Of a DNA stretch of 64,000 nt, positions 1 to 11,350 are shown one piece after another. Made by a program: the position numbers and the translations under genes. The stretch is from Siphonodentalium dalli (Eukaryota; Mollusca; Scaphopoda; Gadilida; Siphonodentaliidae), in NCBI GenBank assembly GCA_032622095.1, contig CP136069.1:102576278-102640277 (forward strand), read 5' to 3'. The notes beneath the pieces were generated by a model. The model worked only from the letters and a program-made list of their open reading frames with translations. It did not search any database and was not told the origin of the DNA. Within the stretch, counting starts at the first letter, position 1, and every line of letters begins with the position of its first letter.

Positions 1-423
1 GTACTGTTCGTCTGATCATCATGAAATATGTCATAGATGTTAGTATTGACATCTAGATGGGAACAAGTGATTTTGGGGTCGTTCGGCCAACATACATGGC
101 CGCCAGCAGCCATCTTGGATTTAACTCTTTGCATGACTAAATCCTTTGGCACGGGCTACAGGTCGTAGCTTTGGTCGGAACTTCATGAAATTTGTCATGG
201 ATGTTAACAATGACATGTAGATCGGAACGAGTCCTTTTGGGGTCAATTGGCCAAAAAACATGGCCACCAGCAGCCATCTTGGATTTTACTCTTTGCATGA
301 CTAAATCCTTTGGCACATGTTAGACATTTCAATTAGCACCTTTCCTATTCCTCCATTTACTGTCAACCATTAAATTATTCCCCTACCTAAGTTGAGCTAC
401 AGTGTCATTGACACTTTCATTTT
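1..423 (+). mobile_element. family B element, 3' portion (window-truncated)
   Basis: About two copies of the roughly 165-bp core (landmarks: GGCTACAGGTCGTA, GAAATTTGTCATGGATGTTA, ACATGTAGATGGGAAC, GCAGCCATCTTGGATTTTAC) are followed by the family's unique 3' tail. The tail is ATTTCAATTAGCACCTTTCC, then CTAAGTTGAGCTACA and the hairpin GTGTCATTGACAC. The same tail closes the elements ending near 39925 and 50715. No coding capacity is seen, so this is a non-autonomous element. The resemblance to pearl/CvA-type or Helentron-like elements of molluscs is inference. Confidence 0.8.
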
Positions 424-1680
424 TAGTTACTTTTTCCCTTCTGTTCAGTTTCTATATCCCCTATTTTGCAGAAGATACAATGCATAATTGAAGTGCCCAA
501 TGGGTGCACATCACCAACTTCAACTGGATAACTTCAATCTGTTTCAATGTTTCCCATGGCAGTTGAGGCCTAATCAGAATGAGGTCCCCAGAGGGTGAAT
601 TCGGTGATGCTAGCCCACCTTGCGGAATAGCATATTAAATTCACCCTTTGGGGACCTCATTCTGCAAATGTCAGACATACTAAATTCTTTTTTTGCCTTC
701 CTTGCCAACTTTAACACTCAGATATGGCCTCGAGTTTTTCACTCTCCGATGTCACCAGTGACACAGCTTAACCACAGTGGATTTTCACACGAACCTTCCA
801 ACCACTGGGGATGAACAAGAAGGACTTTTAGTCGATTCTTTTATTACACCAAATCCAGGCTTGGCTGTTCCCATATTATTTTCTTAACCACCACTTATCC
901 AGGTGAAATCATACCTTGATTTTTCAAAGAATAATTGGGGTTATATTGAATTGAATTTGTCTGTCTGTTGGGCTGTCATTCCATCTGTCTGTCTGTCGGG
1001 ATGCTTATCCATCAACAATTGTTTTATTCTCCAGATCAATATTAAAGACCGAATGGGTTGATATATTTTGGAGTGGATGTTCCCTTGGTGACTCACAATC
1101 AGATTTGTTCAAATAAGTTCATCAAATAGGTGTGAAACCAGGGCTATAACTCTTTCCCTCTATAGTAATTCTTAAAACAATTTCTTCTCAAGAACCATGG
1201 GCCTATTTAGCTTATATTTTGGTGTGGAGGGTCCTTGGGTGACAGGGGTTCATATTTGTTCAAATGTGGTAATTTTTTAGGAAAATTTAGAGGGAAATCA
1301 ATTAACTTCAACTCTTAAATCAACCCTTTGAAATTACTAGTTGAATGGATCTCGTAGATGGGAATTCACATTTGTTCAAATAGGGGTAGCGATAAGAGAT
1401 TTAACTCTCCCCACCAACCCTACCTGTATCTATGCTGTTTGGTACTGGTATAATAAAATATATAGATTCCTAATTATTTCTAAGCTTCATGGGTGGGGGG
1501 GGGGGCAATGTTTGAGGCAGTGGGGAGGGAGTGTAGAGGGGGTCGAGTTTTGACCCCCTACTTTTGATAAAATTTTCAACAGTTGAAATTTCATGCCTGA
1601 TACAACATTAGTTGTAGATTAATTTTCACAACAAAAATAGGTTAGAATTTTTCTCATAGTTTGATTTTCCAACCAGTATG
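418..1680 (+). repeat. dispersed repeat block, paralogous to about 24750-25690
   Basis: This block and about 24750-25690 share ordered landmarks in the same orientation: CCCTTCTGTTCAGTTTCTAT, GTGCCCAATGGGTGCACATC, a foldback insert, CAGGCTTGGCTGTTCC, a CTGTCTGT/CCGTCC-rich stretch, and family A-type core phrases such as ATTCAGATTTGTTCAAAT. Many small indels separate the copies, so the duplication or co-insertion is old. The piece at 775-850 recurs at 58738-58812. No gene is seen. Confidence 0.75.
575..664. mobile_element. 90-bp foldback MITE
   Basis: The arms CAGAATGAGGTCCCCAGAGG and its near-perfect complement CCTTTGGGGACCTCATTCTG flank a short loop. Two further copies lie at 24617-24707 and 24909-24999. 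The copy at 24617 is inserted the other way round, because the outside flanks (AGGCCTAAT / CAAATGTCAGA) are swapped. The mobile unit is therefore somewhat larger than the palindrome itself. It is non-coding. Confidence 0.75.
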
Positions 1681-2191
1681 TTCGGGGGAAGATACCCCGG
1701 GGTATCTCTCTCCCACCCCCCCCCCCCCCCTCCCGCCCTGGGTATATTCCCCCCCACTCATATATTTTTTTTTCTTCACTTATTTTATATTATTATGGTA
1801 TTAAAGAAATGCCGAGAAAACTATTAAAAAAAAAATTGAAGTTTAACTTAACCCCTCACACAACCCAATAGCATAAATATGTCAAAATATTACCTTACGA
1901 TTTTATCGTTTATTTTGCTTTATATTGTCATGAAATGGCGAGAAATTAACTTTATATGAGAACAATTTAATAGAGTAAGAATTTGGGGTGGGGGGGGGGA
2001 AATATCCAGGCCTGAGTATCTTTCCCCCCCCCCCCCCCCACCCAGCGGCTACATATGACAAAAATTAAACGTATGATTTTATTGCTTAATTTGCTTTATA
2101 TAGTTATGAAATGGCGAGAAATTAACTTTATCTGAGCAAAATTTAATAGAGTAAGAATTTGGGGTGGGGGAGATACCCAGGCCTGAGTATT

Positions 2192-2235
<44 letters not shown>

Positions 2236-2640
2236 ACCAGCGCCTACATATGACAAAAATTAAACGTATGATTTTATTGCTTAATTTGCTTTATATAGTC
2301 ATGAAATGGCGAGAAATTAACTTTATATGAGCAAAATTTGATTAGAGTAAGAATTTGGGGTGGGGGGGAGATACCCAGGCCTGAGTATTTCCCCCCCCCC
2401 ACCCAGCACCTACATATGACAAAAATTAAACATATGATTTTATTGCTTAATTTGCTTTATATAGTCATGAAATGGCGAGAAATTAACTTTATATGAGCAA
2501 AATTTGATCGAGTAAGAATTTGGGGTGAGGGGGGGGGGAAGATACCCAGGCCTGAGTATCTTCCCCCCCACCCAGCGCCTACATATGACAAAAGTTAATT
2601 TCTGACCATAAAATCATACCCCGGGGGAGATATCCTGTTA
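1680..2640. repeat. tandem array with long poly-C/poly-G runs
   Basis: About four units of roughly 165-195 bp, each with landmarks ATATGACAAAAATTAAACGT, CATGAAATGGCGAGAAATTA and GAGTAAGAATTTGGGG. A G-run and a C-run follow, flanking GATACCCAGGCCTGAGTATC. The unit length varies with the C-run, the longest (about 2191-2235) being over 40 C. The G and C runs pair: GGGGGGAAGATAC matches GTATCTTCCCCCC around 2530-2567, giving a strong hairpin. No coding potential. Confidence 0.9.
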
Positions 2641-2841
2641 CACCGGTACCAGTTGTAAAAGAGGGATGTGTAAAAGAAATTTTGTGAACTTTAGTACTAT
2701 GGTCTGGTTGTCTTGTTTAAAAAGGGTAAGGGGTTGGAGATTTGTCAGTGGTGTGCATTTATAAATTTCAAGATGAAGACCCCTGCTCATCTGAGAACCT
2801 TCAGCTATGTCCATGTTTAGAACTATTTGTCTTATTAAAGT

Positions 2842-2930
2842 GATTTTGTCAATGTACTGACTGTTGTAGTCATCAGAGTCCCAGTCTTCTCAGTCTTTAC
2901 AGTCGGGTCATTGACTATCTTGTTATTTTC
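2842..2930 (+). repeat. family A 3' terminal module
   Basis: The phrase TACTGACTGTTGTAGTCATC, then AGAGTCCCAGTCTTCTCAGT, then CATTGACT...CTTGTT, matches modules at 19402-19500, 26392-26479, 41144-41228 and, reversed, 60345-60425. In the two copies with mappable insertion boundaries (16707-19530 and 23674-26479) this module sits at the 3' end, so it marks the right end of a family A element here. Confidence 0.65.
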
Positions 2931-3617
2931 CATCTGTATGTTTATCCAAATGACATCACCTGGAGTCCCGATCATTTTTATAAAAGTCATAAATTGGACA
3001 CGATTCGAGTCCAATATGAATTTCGGGAGTCTAATGACTTTTTCCCGGATTATCATGTGACGGCTTTTGCCTAATCAGAAATAGTATTAGTTAAAGGGGT
3101 ACTGTACACAGAGATAGGCAATTTTTTTTATTTACTCCCATTGAAATAACGTTCAAGTTAGATAGTGTTCGTGTTATATGAGTTTCGTATAGACCTAATT
3201 TAGCAAAGAAAATATTGATCTTGGAAACAAAAATATTACGATTTCAAACTACGCGCCATGTTTTTGACCTTCACCGGAGAAGACGCAGGTCGCAGGAAGA
3301 ACCGGAAGTTCATTGTTCACAGCTTCAATGCCTTCAATCTCTTCCGTCGAACAATCTCACTCCCTATAAAAATACTTTATGCTTTATGACTTGTTTCTTT
3401 CTCCTTTTTTTCCGAATCGTTTATAGCGGGCCTTCATTTTGCAGGTAACATGTTTTGTTTGCAACTCAATAATGTTCGCGAACGGCCGTCGATAAAAGAC
3501 ACGTAGCGGATAAGATTTCAAGAATGGTAACTCGTAATGGCAGAATTCTCCATTTTATGACTCCAGCCATAAATTAATTTATATTAAATAATTCAATTTT
3601 ACTTTTATGATAGCCTG

Positions 3618-6098
3618 TTAAGGGAGCATGTCAAAACCTATTTCGCATATGCGATAAAACTGCGAAAAATGTGGCGTCATTGACGTTGTTTTTTCCGACA
3701 TTATCAGAGTTTTTTCGTCATTATCGCACGCCGTAACGTTGTACGTTTTCGTCAATTTTTCGTCATTTTCGCTGTCTTGATTCGATGTTATCGCAATTAT
3801 CGCAGTTTTGTTTCGCAGTTTTGCTCAAATGTTCGCTGTTCTGTTTCGCCATATTTTCGCAGTGTTTGTTTTCGTCAAGATCGCAGTATTATTTCGTCAA
3901 TATTGCTGTTGTGTCGATATGATTGGCAGGACAGTTTGTGTTCAATAAATACTCCATAGTCGCAGTTTTATACTGATGTGTCGCGAACGGGAAGATGTCG
4001 GTGTCCATGCTGAAATTTCTCAGATCGGAGTTTTTCTCATAAGAATTCCAATGATTTAATCGGAGTATTCTCCTATATGAAAACAATTCCGATTTATTTA
4101 AAGTCCCAAATAAATTATTCCCAGACCCAATTTATATAATAGGATAGGCCAACACAATCATTTCCTACGTTTTGATGTCACACGGTGTCCGCAAATCCGT
4201 GGGTTTACAGCAGTGATATTGTATCACTGGTTTACAGTAAATATTACAGTACAGGTTGAAGTCCCCCAAAATCTCGGGCTACACCGTCGCATTAATACTG
4301 CAGAGTGGTACCGTAAACAATGCAAATTTTTATTTCGAAAAAACGTTTTTTGTGTGTGATTATGTAACTTGTCTTCATTTTGGGTAAACCGTCACCATTT
4401 AATTATGCGAACTATTCTGAATAAAAGAATACAGCCGAGGCTGACAATAAATTATTCCACAACCCCGATTTATAGTATACTTTCTGTATGCCATGTAGAG
4501 TTAATTTCTACAGTTTCAATCTGTCTTTCTAGACCAGACACATATTTTAATGTGTACGCAAATCAGGGGGTTTACGGCATCGTCGGATTCGGAAAGTACC
4601 GTAAACCCGGTGGTGGTTTTGTCGTAAACAATGCTTTCATTTTCGCAATATAAGTATGAAATTATTGTTAGATATCGGAAGCGCAGCGTCATCATGATTA
4701 ATTCGTCGGCGACTTTTATTTCAAATCGACACATTTTATTCAATATATATCAGCGATCAGATGCGACAAAGTTATATAATAGTTTGGAATTTCCACGAAT
4801 TGCACGTGTTATGTTGCGCTATTTTTAGCACCAGGCCAATCCTAGTTTCGTTTGTGGGTAGCATTGACTGACAGAGGAGTTGAGTGTTTTTCTCGATTCT
4901 TTATTGAATGAATAATAAAAACATGGATAATGATATACATACCATTATAAAACAAAGGGGGATGGCTCCATATATGTCTGGCGTTGATACAATGTGATGA
5001 GGGCTTGTTCTATATCGGGCCTATTGCTTCAAATTTTCTGTTAGATGTTTGATACCTGGGGTTGTGTAAACCCTAACTTCTTCGTACTGTCGACCTGTGT
5101 ACCTGTGTAAACTGCTGGTCTAATATTTTCCCAACTGCGTACAGTAATGCCCTAATTAATCGACTCCTTTATTATAAACCACAGCAGAATTATGGGTAAC
5201 TTTTCAGGATTTAGTCGGAAATATGGCTTGTTGCCATTCATAGGAAAGCTCTCAGGGAGAGCTTTCCGATGAATGGCAACAAGCCATATTTCCGACTAAA
5301 TCCTGAAAAGTTACCCATAATTCTGCTGTGGTTAAAGGAGTCGATTAATTAGGGCATTACTGTATATGTCCGCAAACGATAGATCTATTCGATTTCATCA
5401 CTGTTTCTACCCATGATCGAACTGATATTATTTTCATTTTGGATTTTTATATATCAGATGTGTTGTTTTTGTCCAACGAGTTAAACCATTGTTCACTAAT
5501 TGAGAAGACATCACGACAACAACAACTTCATTATATGTCAGTAGGCCTATATGTTTGTATAGCCTTTTGCTAAATGTCACCCCTTCACACATTTGGAATG
5601 GGTTGACTATTGTTTAATTAGGCCTTGTGCGAACTCATAGCTATCAAAACAGTCGAACTGTCAAGTCATTGTACTTGTGTGTTAACCGCATAGAGTTGTT
5701 TGTATGGCCTTTGGCTGAACTTTATTTTCCTTCACACAATTCAGCCAATAAAAATTCAGCTGTCATCTGATTACGCAGAAGGCAAAAATAAATGCGCGAA
5801 TTTATGAAGTGCGACAACATCGTATCGATGTTTTAACTTTTCGTCGTTTGCGAATAACGATCAATGTTTCGACGTCGCGACTTTCACGTTGTCGAAAGTT
5901 TCGACATTTTACGGAAATGTTTGGTCTGTTGTGGTTTCGACGTTATCGCACTTCTATGGCCAGTCGCTTTCGACGTTATCGCATTATTTTTCGTCATTTC
6001 CGACATTTCATTTTTGCACATTTACGTCAAAACTTTTTCGACATATATTATCGACAATATTTTCGCATATGCGAAAGAGGTTTTGACATGCTCCCTAA
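3618..6098. mobile_element. inner inverted-repeat element with TTTCG-rich flanks
   Basis: The left end reads AGGGAGCATGTCAAAACC followed by TTTCGCATATGCGA. The right end mirrors it as TCGCATATGCGAAAGAGG then TTTTGACATGCTCCCT. Just inside each end (about 3660-3910 and 5810-6080) is an irregular array of TTTCG/TTATCGCA/TTTTCGTCA motifs. Both arrays are T-rich on the same strand, so they are direct repeats inside inverted ends. The centre carries an imperfect direct duplication (about 4120-4340 and 4440-4650; shared CGCAAATC...GGGTTTAC and GTACCGTAAAC). Non-coding as far as I can see. Confidence 0.65.
5140..5364. mobile_element. 225-bp near-perfect foldback, Tc1/mariner-type ends
   Basis: Two arms of about 108 bp pair almost perfectly around GAAAGCTCTC..GAGAGCTTTC. 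The ends read TA-CAGTAATGCCCTAATTAA and its complement, so the element is CAGTAATG...CATTACTG with TA on both sides, as in Tc1/mariner-type insertions. The same end sequence, slightly diverged, bounds the 2.0-kb element at 55337-57341. It is nested in the 3091-6216 element. Confidence 0.8.
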
Positions 6099-6322
6099 CT
6101 GGAACGTTTTCAGTAAACATCGTCGACTCAAATTAGTTATTTTAAAATATAATATTGATATTAGATCGCTATTGTCACTGGGAATATATTGAAATTGGGG
6201 TACAGTACCCCTTTAAGGGATGGATAATAATATAATATAATTACACAGTTCGCTTTGCGAATTATAAATTTGTTATTCATTATACTGGCTGTGTAATTAC
6301 ATTAGTAAACTGAGATTATACC

Positions 6323-6684
6323 TTAAAGGGGGACTGTGCACTAAATCCAGCCATTTATGGGACCATCTCCTATTATACTCAACAGAATATATGCAACAAA
6401 TGAATGAATTTGAGCCATGGATGAGTGCAAATTACACTCATTTTACTATATAAACGATGTAAAACAACATGGTATATAAAATTATAATTAAAATGAGTTT
6501 ATGGCTTGAGTCATTAACTCATTTTCATTATAATTACCATTATGTTTACATCATCCATAGAGCACATGAGTGTATTTTTCACTCATGGATGGCTCAAATT
6601 CATTCATTTGTTGTGTATATTATGTTGAGTATAATAGGAGATGGTCCCATAAATGGCCGGATTTAGTGTACAATACCCATTTAA
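6323..6684. mobile_element. 362-bp foldback MITE with TTAA-type ends
   Basis: The left arm (TTAAAGGGGGACTGTGCAC, then CCATTTATGGGACCATCTCC, then TTATACTCAACA) is mirrored by the right arm (TGTTGAGTATAATAGGAGAT, then GGTCCCATAAATGG, ending ACCCATTTAA). Almost the entire element folds back on itself. Its ends resemble those of the 3.1-kb element just upstream, suggesting a related transposase mobilised both. It lies within about 250 bp of the WDR5 exon, in what should be the last intron. Confidence 0.75.
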
Positions 6685-6908
6685 ATCAAGCTGGATAATG
6701 ATTTACCAAAATATATCTGCATGGCCAGACATGTGATTTTTACCCTCTCCAGGCACTGCTCCTGGTGATCTACAGGTAACCTTGGCCTGGTATGACTAAA
6801 CAGCACAAAGGTTTATTTTCAGCTGTTTGGATGCCAAAACCTAAGCTAATGGTCTATCTAAATTAATCCTGGATTTGTCCATGGCTGTCATGTATGTTCA
6901 ATAGATGA

Positions 6909-7031
<123 letters not shown>

Positions 7032-7621
7032 TCTAGCTCACATTATCAAATCACACATTTTAGTCATCTGTATATTTATGATTTTACTCATGTTATAACA
7101 CACATTTACCTGACCAGCGAACTAATATGCATTTGTTCTCTATCAATGTGTTAAGTCATCAACATAAATTGTCACATAACAATTCTCATTCTTTGTTTAT
7201 ATCCATTTATCGAAATCTCATCCCAGGTTTTATCATGGTTTGTAGTTTTTTATATTTTCCAAATCTCTGTTGGAGAATGTGCTAAAGCACTTTTAAATAT
7301 AATAGGGTGGTGGCAGAATCAATTCCAATTGTTTATCAGTGATAAATTCTGGATGATTTAAGGACTAAATATTTATATTTTCGCGTAAATCAGTTGTCAT
7401 GATTTCTGAAGTTGAAGTTTTCGGCAATAATAGTTAAGTCTTACATTCTTTAAGCATGGGATAGCAGCTGAATAGTAAAGTGTGAAGTAGTAAAATAAGC
7501 TTGTCTTAAATACTGAGTGATAGGCCTTTAAAAGATGGTGCAACAAATCTTCAAAAAAGGGAGTTTATCTGATTTCGGAGTCCAAATTTCTCAGAATCAG
7601 CAAATTCCTTATTAGCCTGTA
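7032..7621 (+). other. probable WDR5 3' UTR and downstream sequence
   Basis: Unique AT-rich sequence follows the WDR5 stop and runs until a family B element starts at 7622. No canonical AATAAA was found here after the stop (the one near 7000 is inside the exon), so the polyadenylation site cannot be placed. No other gene is seen. Confidence 0.4.
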
Positions 7622-8275
7622 TTAGCTCAACTAACTTTGTAAGTTTGAGCTATTGCCATGGTTTGGCGTCCGTGTGTGCGTGTGTCCATCAACAATTTCC
7701 TTTGGCGCGGGCTACAGGTCGTACCTTTGGTCTGATCTTTATGAAATTTGTCATGAATGTTGACATTGACATGTAGATGGGAACGAGTCATTTTGGGGTC
7801 ATCTTGGATTTCAAAATTCAATCCATTGGCGCGGGCTACAGGTCGTACTGTTCGTCTGATCATCATGAAATTTGTCATGGATGTTAATATTGACATGTAG
7901 ATGGGAACGAGTCATTTTGGGGTCGTTCGGCCAAAAAACATGGCCGTCAGCAGCCATCTTGGATTTTACTCTTTGCATGACTAAATCCTTTGTCGCGGGC
8001 TACAGGTCGTAGTTTTTGTCCGAACTTCATGAAATTTGTCATGGATGTTAACAATGACATGTAGATGGGAACGATTGATTTTGGGGTCATTCATCTAAAA
8101 AACATGGCCGCCAGCAGCCATCTTGGATTTTACTCTTTGCATGACTAAATCCTTTGGCGCGGGATACAGGTCATACCTTTGATCTGATCTTTATGAAATT
8201 TGTCATGAATGTTGACATTGACATGTAGATGGGAACGAGTCATTTTGGGGTCATACGGCCAAAAAACATGATCTG
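7622..8275 (+). mobile_element. family B element, 5' end plus about four core units
   Basis: It starts with the B-type 5' hairpin (TAGCTCAACTAACTTTGTAA / GTTTGAGCT), then GCCATGGTTTGGCGTCCGTG, TCAACAATTTCCTTTGGCGC and tandem cores. It breaks off after GGCCAAAAAACATG without the usual 3' tail, so it is 3'-truncated. Open frames here are translations of the core repeat, not genes. Confidence 0.8.
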
Positions 8276-8690
8276 ATCAAATGTTGAAGAAAAACTTATG
8301 GCCCTATGAATCCTCAGTCTTAACTCATTTCCAAAAGATTTTTGGGCATAAATAGAAAAAAACAATGGGTGTTTAATATTAGTGTAAAATTATCGAACTT
8401 TCTTCCTATAACACTTTTATAACTTTTGAATATTCACATTACATTTGTTATGACATCGTATGTCATATTGATTTCACTAATTTTTTCAGGAAACTGACTC
8501 CAAATTTGAACGATGGTATAGGGGTAGGGGGAGATCACAAAAGGCAATCTTGTTACCAAATTATAGCCATTTGAGACACAAGGTTGTTTTATTCCAGTTT
8601 GTGTAGATGAAATAATGAAGAAATTCATATCTTAATTTATCATAGTGTGTTAACAGTTGTAAATATTCAGCATGATTACGTCATTAAGAA

Positions 8691-8835
8691 ATGGATGTTG
8701 ATTTGCTTGTGTTCCACAGCGTATGGATGCAAATTGGTCTGACAATTTGTGTGGAATGCGAAAGCATTCCACACATAAAAATGTCAGACCAACTGGCATC
8801 CATACTCTATGGAACGCAACAGAATCAACATCCAT
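8691..8835. mobile_element. 145-bp foldback MITE
   Basis: Arms of about 65 bp: ATGGATGTTGATTTGCTTGT ... GGTCTGACA paired with TGTCAGACC ... CAGAATCAACATCCAT, with the central hairpin GTGTGGAATGCG AAAG CATTCCACAC. Both strands are open by chance because of the symmetry; no gene is implied. No clear target duplication. Confidence 0.75.
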
Positions 8836-9520
8836 TACTTATATTTATACTCAACCAAGTCAACTGGCAGATTAAAAGTGCATTAAGTGGCGATTTCCAA
8901 CCTTATTCTCATAACTCGTTGCAAGTAGCGTCTACTCAAAAATGGATGCAAGTAGGAGTCAGTGTGCGATGTAATTTCGCCCAACCAACATCCTGTATTC
9001 ATGTTCAACAGCGCGTTTGCATGTGGGAATGTAAATATGTTCTGGTAACATTTATCTCAAAACTAATTGATCCTTCTGCAATTTAGAGATGACTTTCAGA
9101 AAACTTTCAGTTTAATTTAACATGCCCTGTTCGCTATCAGCTGATAACTGTTTATTGCTTATTAATTCTATCAATTTTATCCTAATTAGATGATTTTCAA
9201 GCCATGGATAGCTAAATAGGTGGTACACAGGCGTTGTGGTTCACAATTTGGACTGAAATGGCCATCAGTTTAGAAGTTTCCAAATTTATATGGGATATGG
9301 TTGGGTATTTCTAACATTTGGAAAGCTTGAGTTATAAAATTGCAACAGAAGGTGGCGGGTGCTAATGGAATTTTGGGAACATTGGCCCTATTCAAGGGTG
9401 GTGGGTGCGGTTGAAATTTTCAAAGAGGTACTTCCCGACAGGTGGGGGATGCTCACTGACTGTGTTCTTTGTTTCACACCACCAATAACACAGAATGTCT
9501 TTTATATTGCAAATTGCTTT
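8836..9520. other. non-coding stretch, nothing recognised
   Basis: AT-rich sequence without splice-supported frames or repeat ends that I can identify. Around 9240-9470 there are GGTGGCGGGTGC / GGTGGTGGGTGC phrases, possibly degraded repeat core. Confidence 0.3.
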
Positions 9521-9577
9521 TTTATGTGTATACCCATACCATAGTCTGTCCATCTGTCCGTCCATAGACACTCTACA

Positions 9578-10070
9578 TAGGGTCCTGCGGATATTCGATT
9601 CGAGATTCGATTCGAAAGTCAAATTCGATTCGAATTCGAGTCGAAATTTCGAATATATATGGATGCAATTATAGGATGCTTACAAACACGTACACACGTA
9701 GATCTTAGCTGTTGCTGTGCCATTTAAGTTAATAACTCCCTAAAATTATGAATATATGCGCTTTATAATTCTTGTTGTACATCACGAGTGTACGCATGCT
9801 ATTAAATATAAGTATGGCCAGTAATTAGCCACTAGATTAGGACCACTAAATATGTCTGAATTCTAGCTTTGAACATGGTTGCCAAAAGCTTTGAGATCGC
9901 CGTTGGACCGACGACGCACGTAAATTATAACTATGAGACTGAGCAACTGCTAGCGTTATCCACCGACTATCCATCTCAGGTTCAGCGTTATTTGAATGTG
10001 ACATCGCTGATAATGTAAACAATACGTGTTTCAGGCATCGGAAAGTTCGATTCGATATAAATCTCCAATT
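9578..10070. mobile_element. hAT-like non-autonomous element (degraded right end)
   Basis: The left end reads TAGGGTCCTGCGGATATTCG followed by TTCGATTCGA repeats, similar in style to the 60501 element (TAGGGATCTGCGAAT...). It is flanked by an 8-bp near-duplication, ACTCTACA at 9570-9577 and ACTCTACG at 10071-10078 (7 of 8 match). Without the insert, the flanks rejoin a family D motif (ACTCTAC-GCAT). The right terminal sequence no longer mirrors the left, so the call rests on the flanking repeat and left end. Confidence 0.5.
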
Positions 10071-10775
10071 ACTCTACGCATCCGAGTTTTTTTGTAGTTT
10101 TAAAAATAATGATTCTTAATTAAAAAAAAATTTGTTTAGATTGGATTCCTTGATCAATTTAAGCAAAAGCAAAAAATAAATAAATAGAAAAATAAAATAA
10201 CAAAATTGTTTTGTTTTTTTTTAAAATAATTAAACAAAAACAAAAAAATTTCATTTTTCATTTTTTTTTTAAGTTAACAAAATTTGAAAAACTAACACCA
10301 TTTGTAACTCCGTCAGGGTACCCGAGTCACCACACCAAATTTGGTTTAAATCGGTCAAAAATCTTGTGTTATGTACTGGTAAATTTGTTTGGAGCAATAC
10401 TATAAAACCCATTGCACCAATTTAATCCCATGCCTTTGGACTACTTAGCTATTAATATGGCTATATCATTTTCTAATGTCTCTTATGCCAAAGTTCAGAT
10501 AAATATTTAAAAAACTAAATTAATTTAAAATCAGTTTTAACTCCATGGTCAATAATTTTTTTTTTTTTTTTTTTAACATGTTAAACAAATTGAACGAGAG
10601 GCCGATCACAATCGGCAGATGTTTGTTTAACCCATACCTTGGTGATAGTGATCATTAGCTAATTTCAGCTAGGAATCTAAAATCCATAACATTCAATGTT
10701 AATCTTCAAAGATTAGAATTATTTTTTTTTTAAATACGCCCATAACTCTGTTAAAAAAATCGGATCAAACCCATA

Positions 10776-11264
10776 TTACTCTAGTAGCTCATGGTGGTTT
10801 TGTATGCACTTGTATGTCCAGAGCAAAACTCTTCATGAATCCACTATTTGAAGGTACACGAACAATATTTGGTTGGTGACACATTTCCCATTGAGGGCGA
10901 AATGGGTCAAATGGCCACACCCCTTTTCGTGCGAAATACTACCACCCGCCGTGACTATATCTCCAGAACCGTTGGACATAGGGGGTCGTGTGACCACTCA
11001 AAATGTGCGGAATGGCCACATTATGGGGCGTCAGTAATACATTTTCATATCCAAAAGTCAATGGTTTTTAAGATAATTACCAAAGACCAAAAAAAATCCA
11101 TTTTAAGGGCCTGAACCCCAATTTTGGGGTTCAGCACTTTTATCTCAAAGCAGAGCCCCCAATTAGAATTTTATTTATCTATATCCATCGGTGCCGCATA
11201 TAGGTATAATGTCTGTACCATTATCGGATGGGATTGACCTTCAATGAGCTCTTGACCCTGAAAA
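10776..11264 (+). repeat. arm 1 of a 490-bp inverted repeat
   Basis: Landmarks: CTCTAGTAGCTCATGGTGGT, CCATTGAGGGCGAAATGGG, ATCTCCAGAACCGTTGGACA, CAAAAGTCAATGGTTTTTAA and TTGACCCTGAAAA. All recur in reverse complement and reverse order at 14752-15184. The spacing between arms is about 3.5 kb. A partial extra copy of the CATTTTCATATCCAAAAGTC segment follows at 11280-11340. Confidence 0.8.
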
Positions 11265-11350
11265 TCCGCATTATGGGGGGTCAGTAATACATTTTCATAT
11301 CCAAAAGTCAATGGTTTTTAAGATAATTGCCAAAAACCTATTTCAGCATG

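Larger units (their letters stand above)
3091..6216. mobile_element. 3.1-kb inverted-repeat element (outer of a nested set)
   Basis: A perfect 17-bp terminal inverted repeat is visible: TTAAAGGGGTACTGTAC at 3091-3107 and GTACAGTACCCCTTTAA at 6200-6216. If TTAA is read as a target duplication, the TIR begins AGGGGTACTG. A smaller foldback at 6323-6684 has a related end (TTAAAGGGGGACTGTGCAC). Inside lies a second inverted-repeat pair (3618-6098) and a third foldback (5140-5364). No transposase is recognisable in six frames; the short ORFs at 4369-4653 and 5809-6192 have no motif I know. The superfamily is uncertain; TTAA ends would be compatible with piggyBac-like insertion. Confidence 0.7.
9521..11350 (+). 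mobile_element. family D repeat region (+), interrupted by a hAT-like insert
   Basis: It begins with TACCCATACCATAGT, CTGTCCATCTGTCCGTCC and AGACACTCTAC, matching the intact D start at 41374-41470 (CCATACCATAGTATGG hairpin, CCGTCCGTCTGTC, AGACACTTTACGCAT). Between 10300 and 11350 are D-type core phrases (CACACCAAATTTGGT, CCATAACTCTGTTAAA, CGGATCAAACCCATATT). About 490 bp (10776-11264) reappear inverted at 14752-15184. An E-type hairpin (GAGGCCGATCACAATCGGC) sits at about 10599-10617. No gene is seen. Confidence 0.6.

Noticed and set aside
2835-3056. 73-codon minus frame
   Set aside because: Lies over the family A 3' module; repeat translation.
5809-6192. 127-codon plus frame rich in Arg/Phe
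   Set aside because: Product of the TTTCG-rich array read in one phase; three overlapping frames are equally open.
6748-6776. Possible micro-exon between CTCCAG and CAGGTAACC upstream of WDR5
   Set aside because: Its translation does not match WDR5, whose preceding residues should be a KLQGHT-type segment; probably chance splice-like motifs.
8691-9086. 131-codon frame
   Set aside because: The first third is the foldback MITE arm pair, open by symmetry; the remainder has no support.
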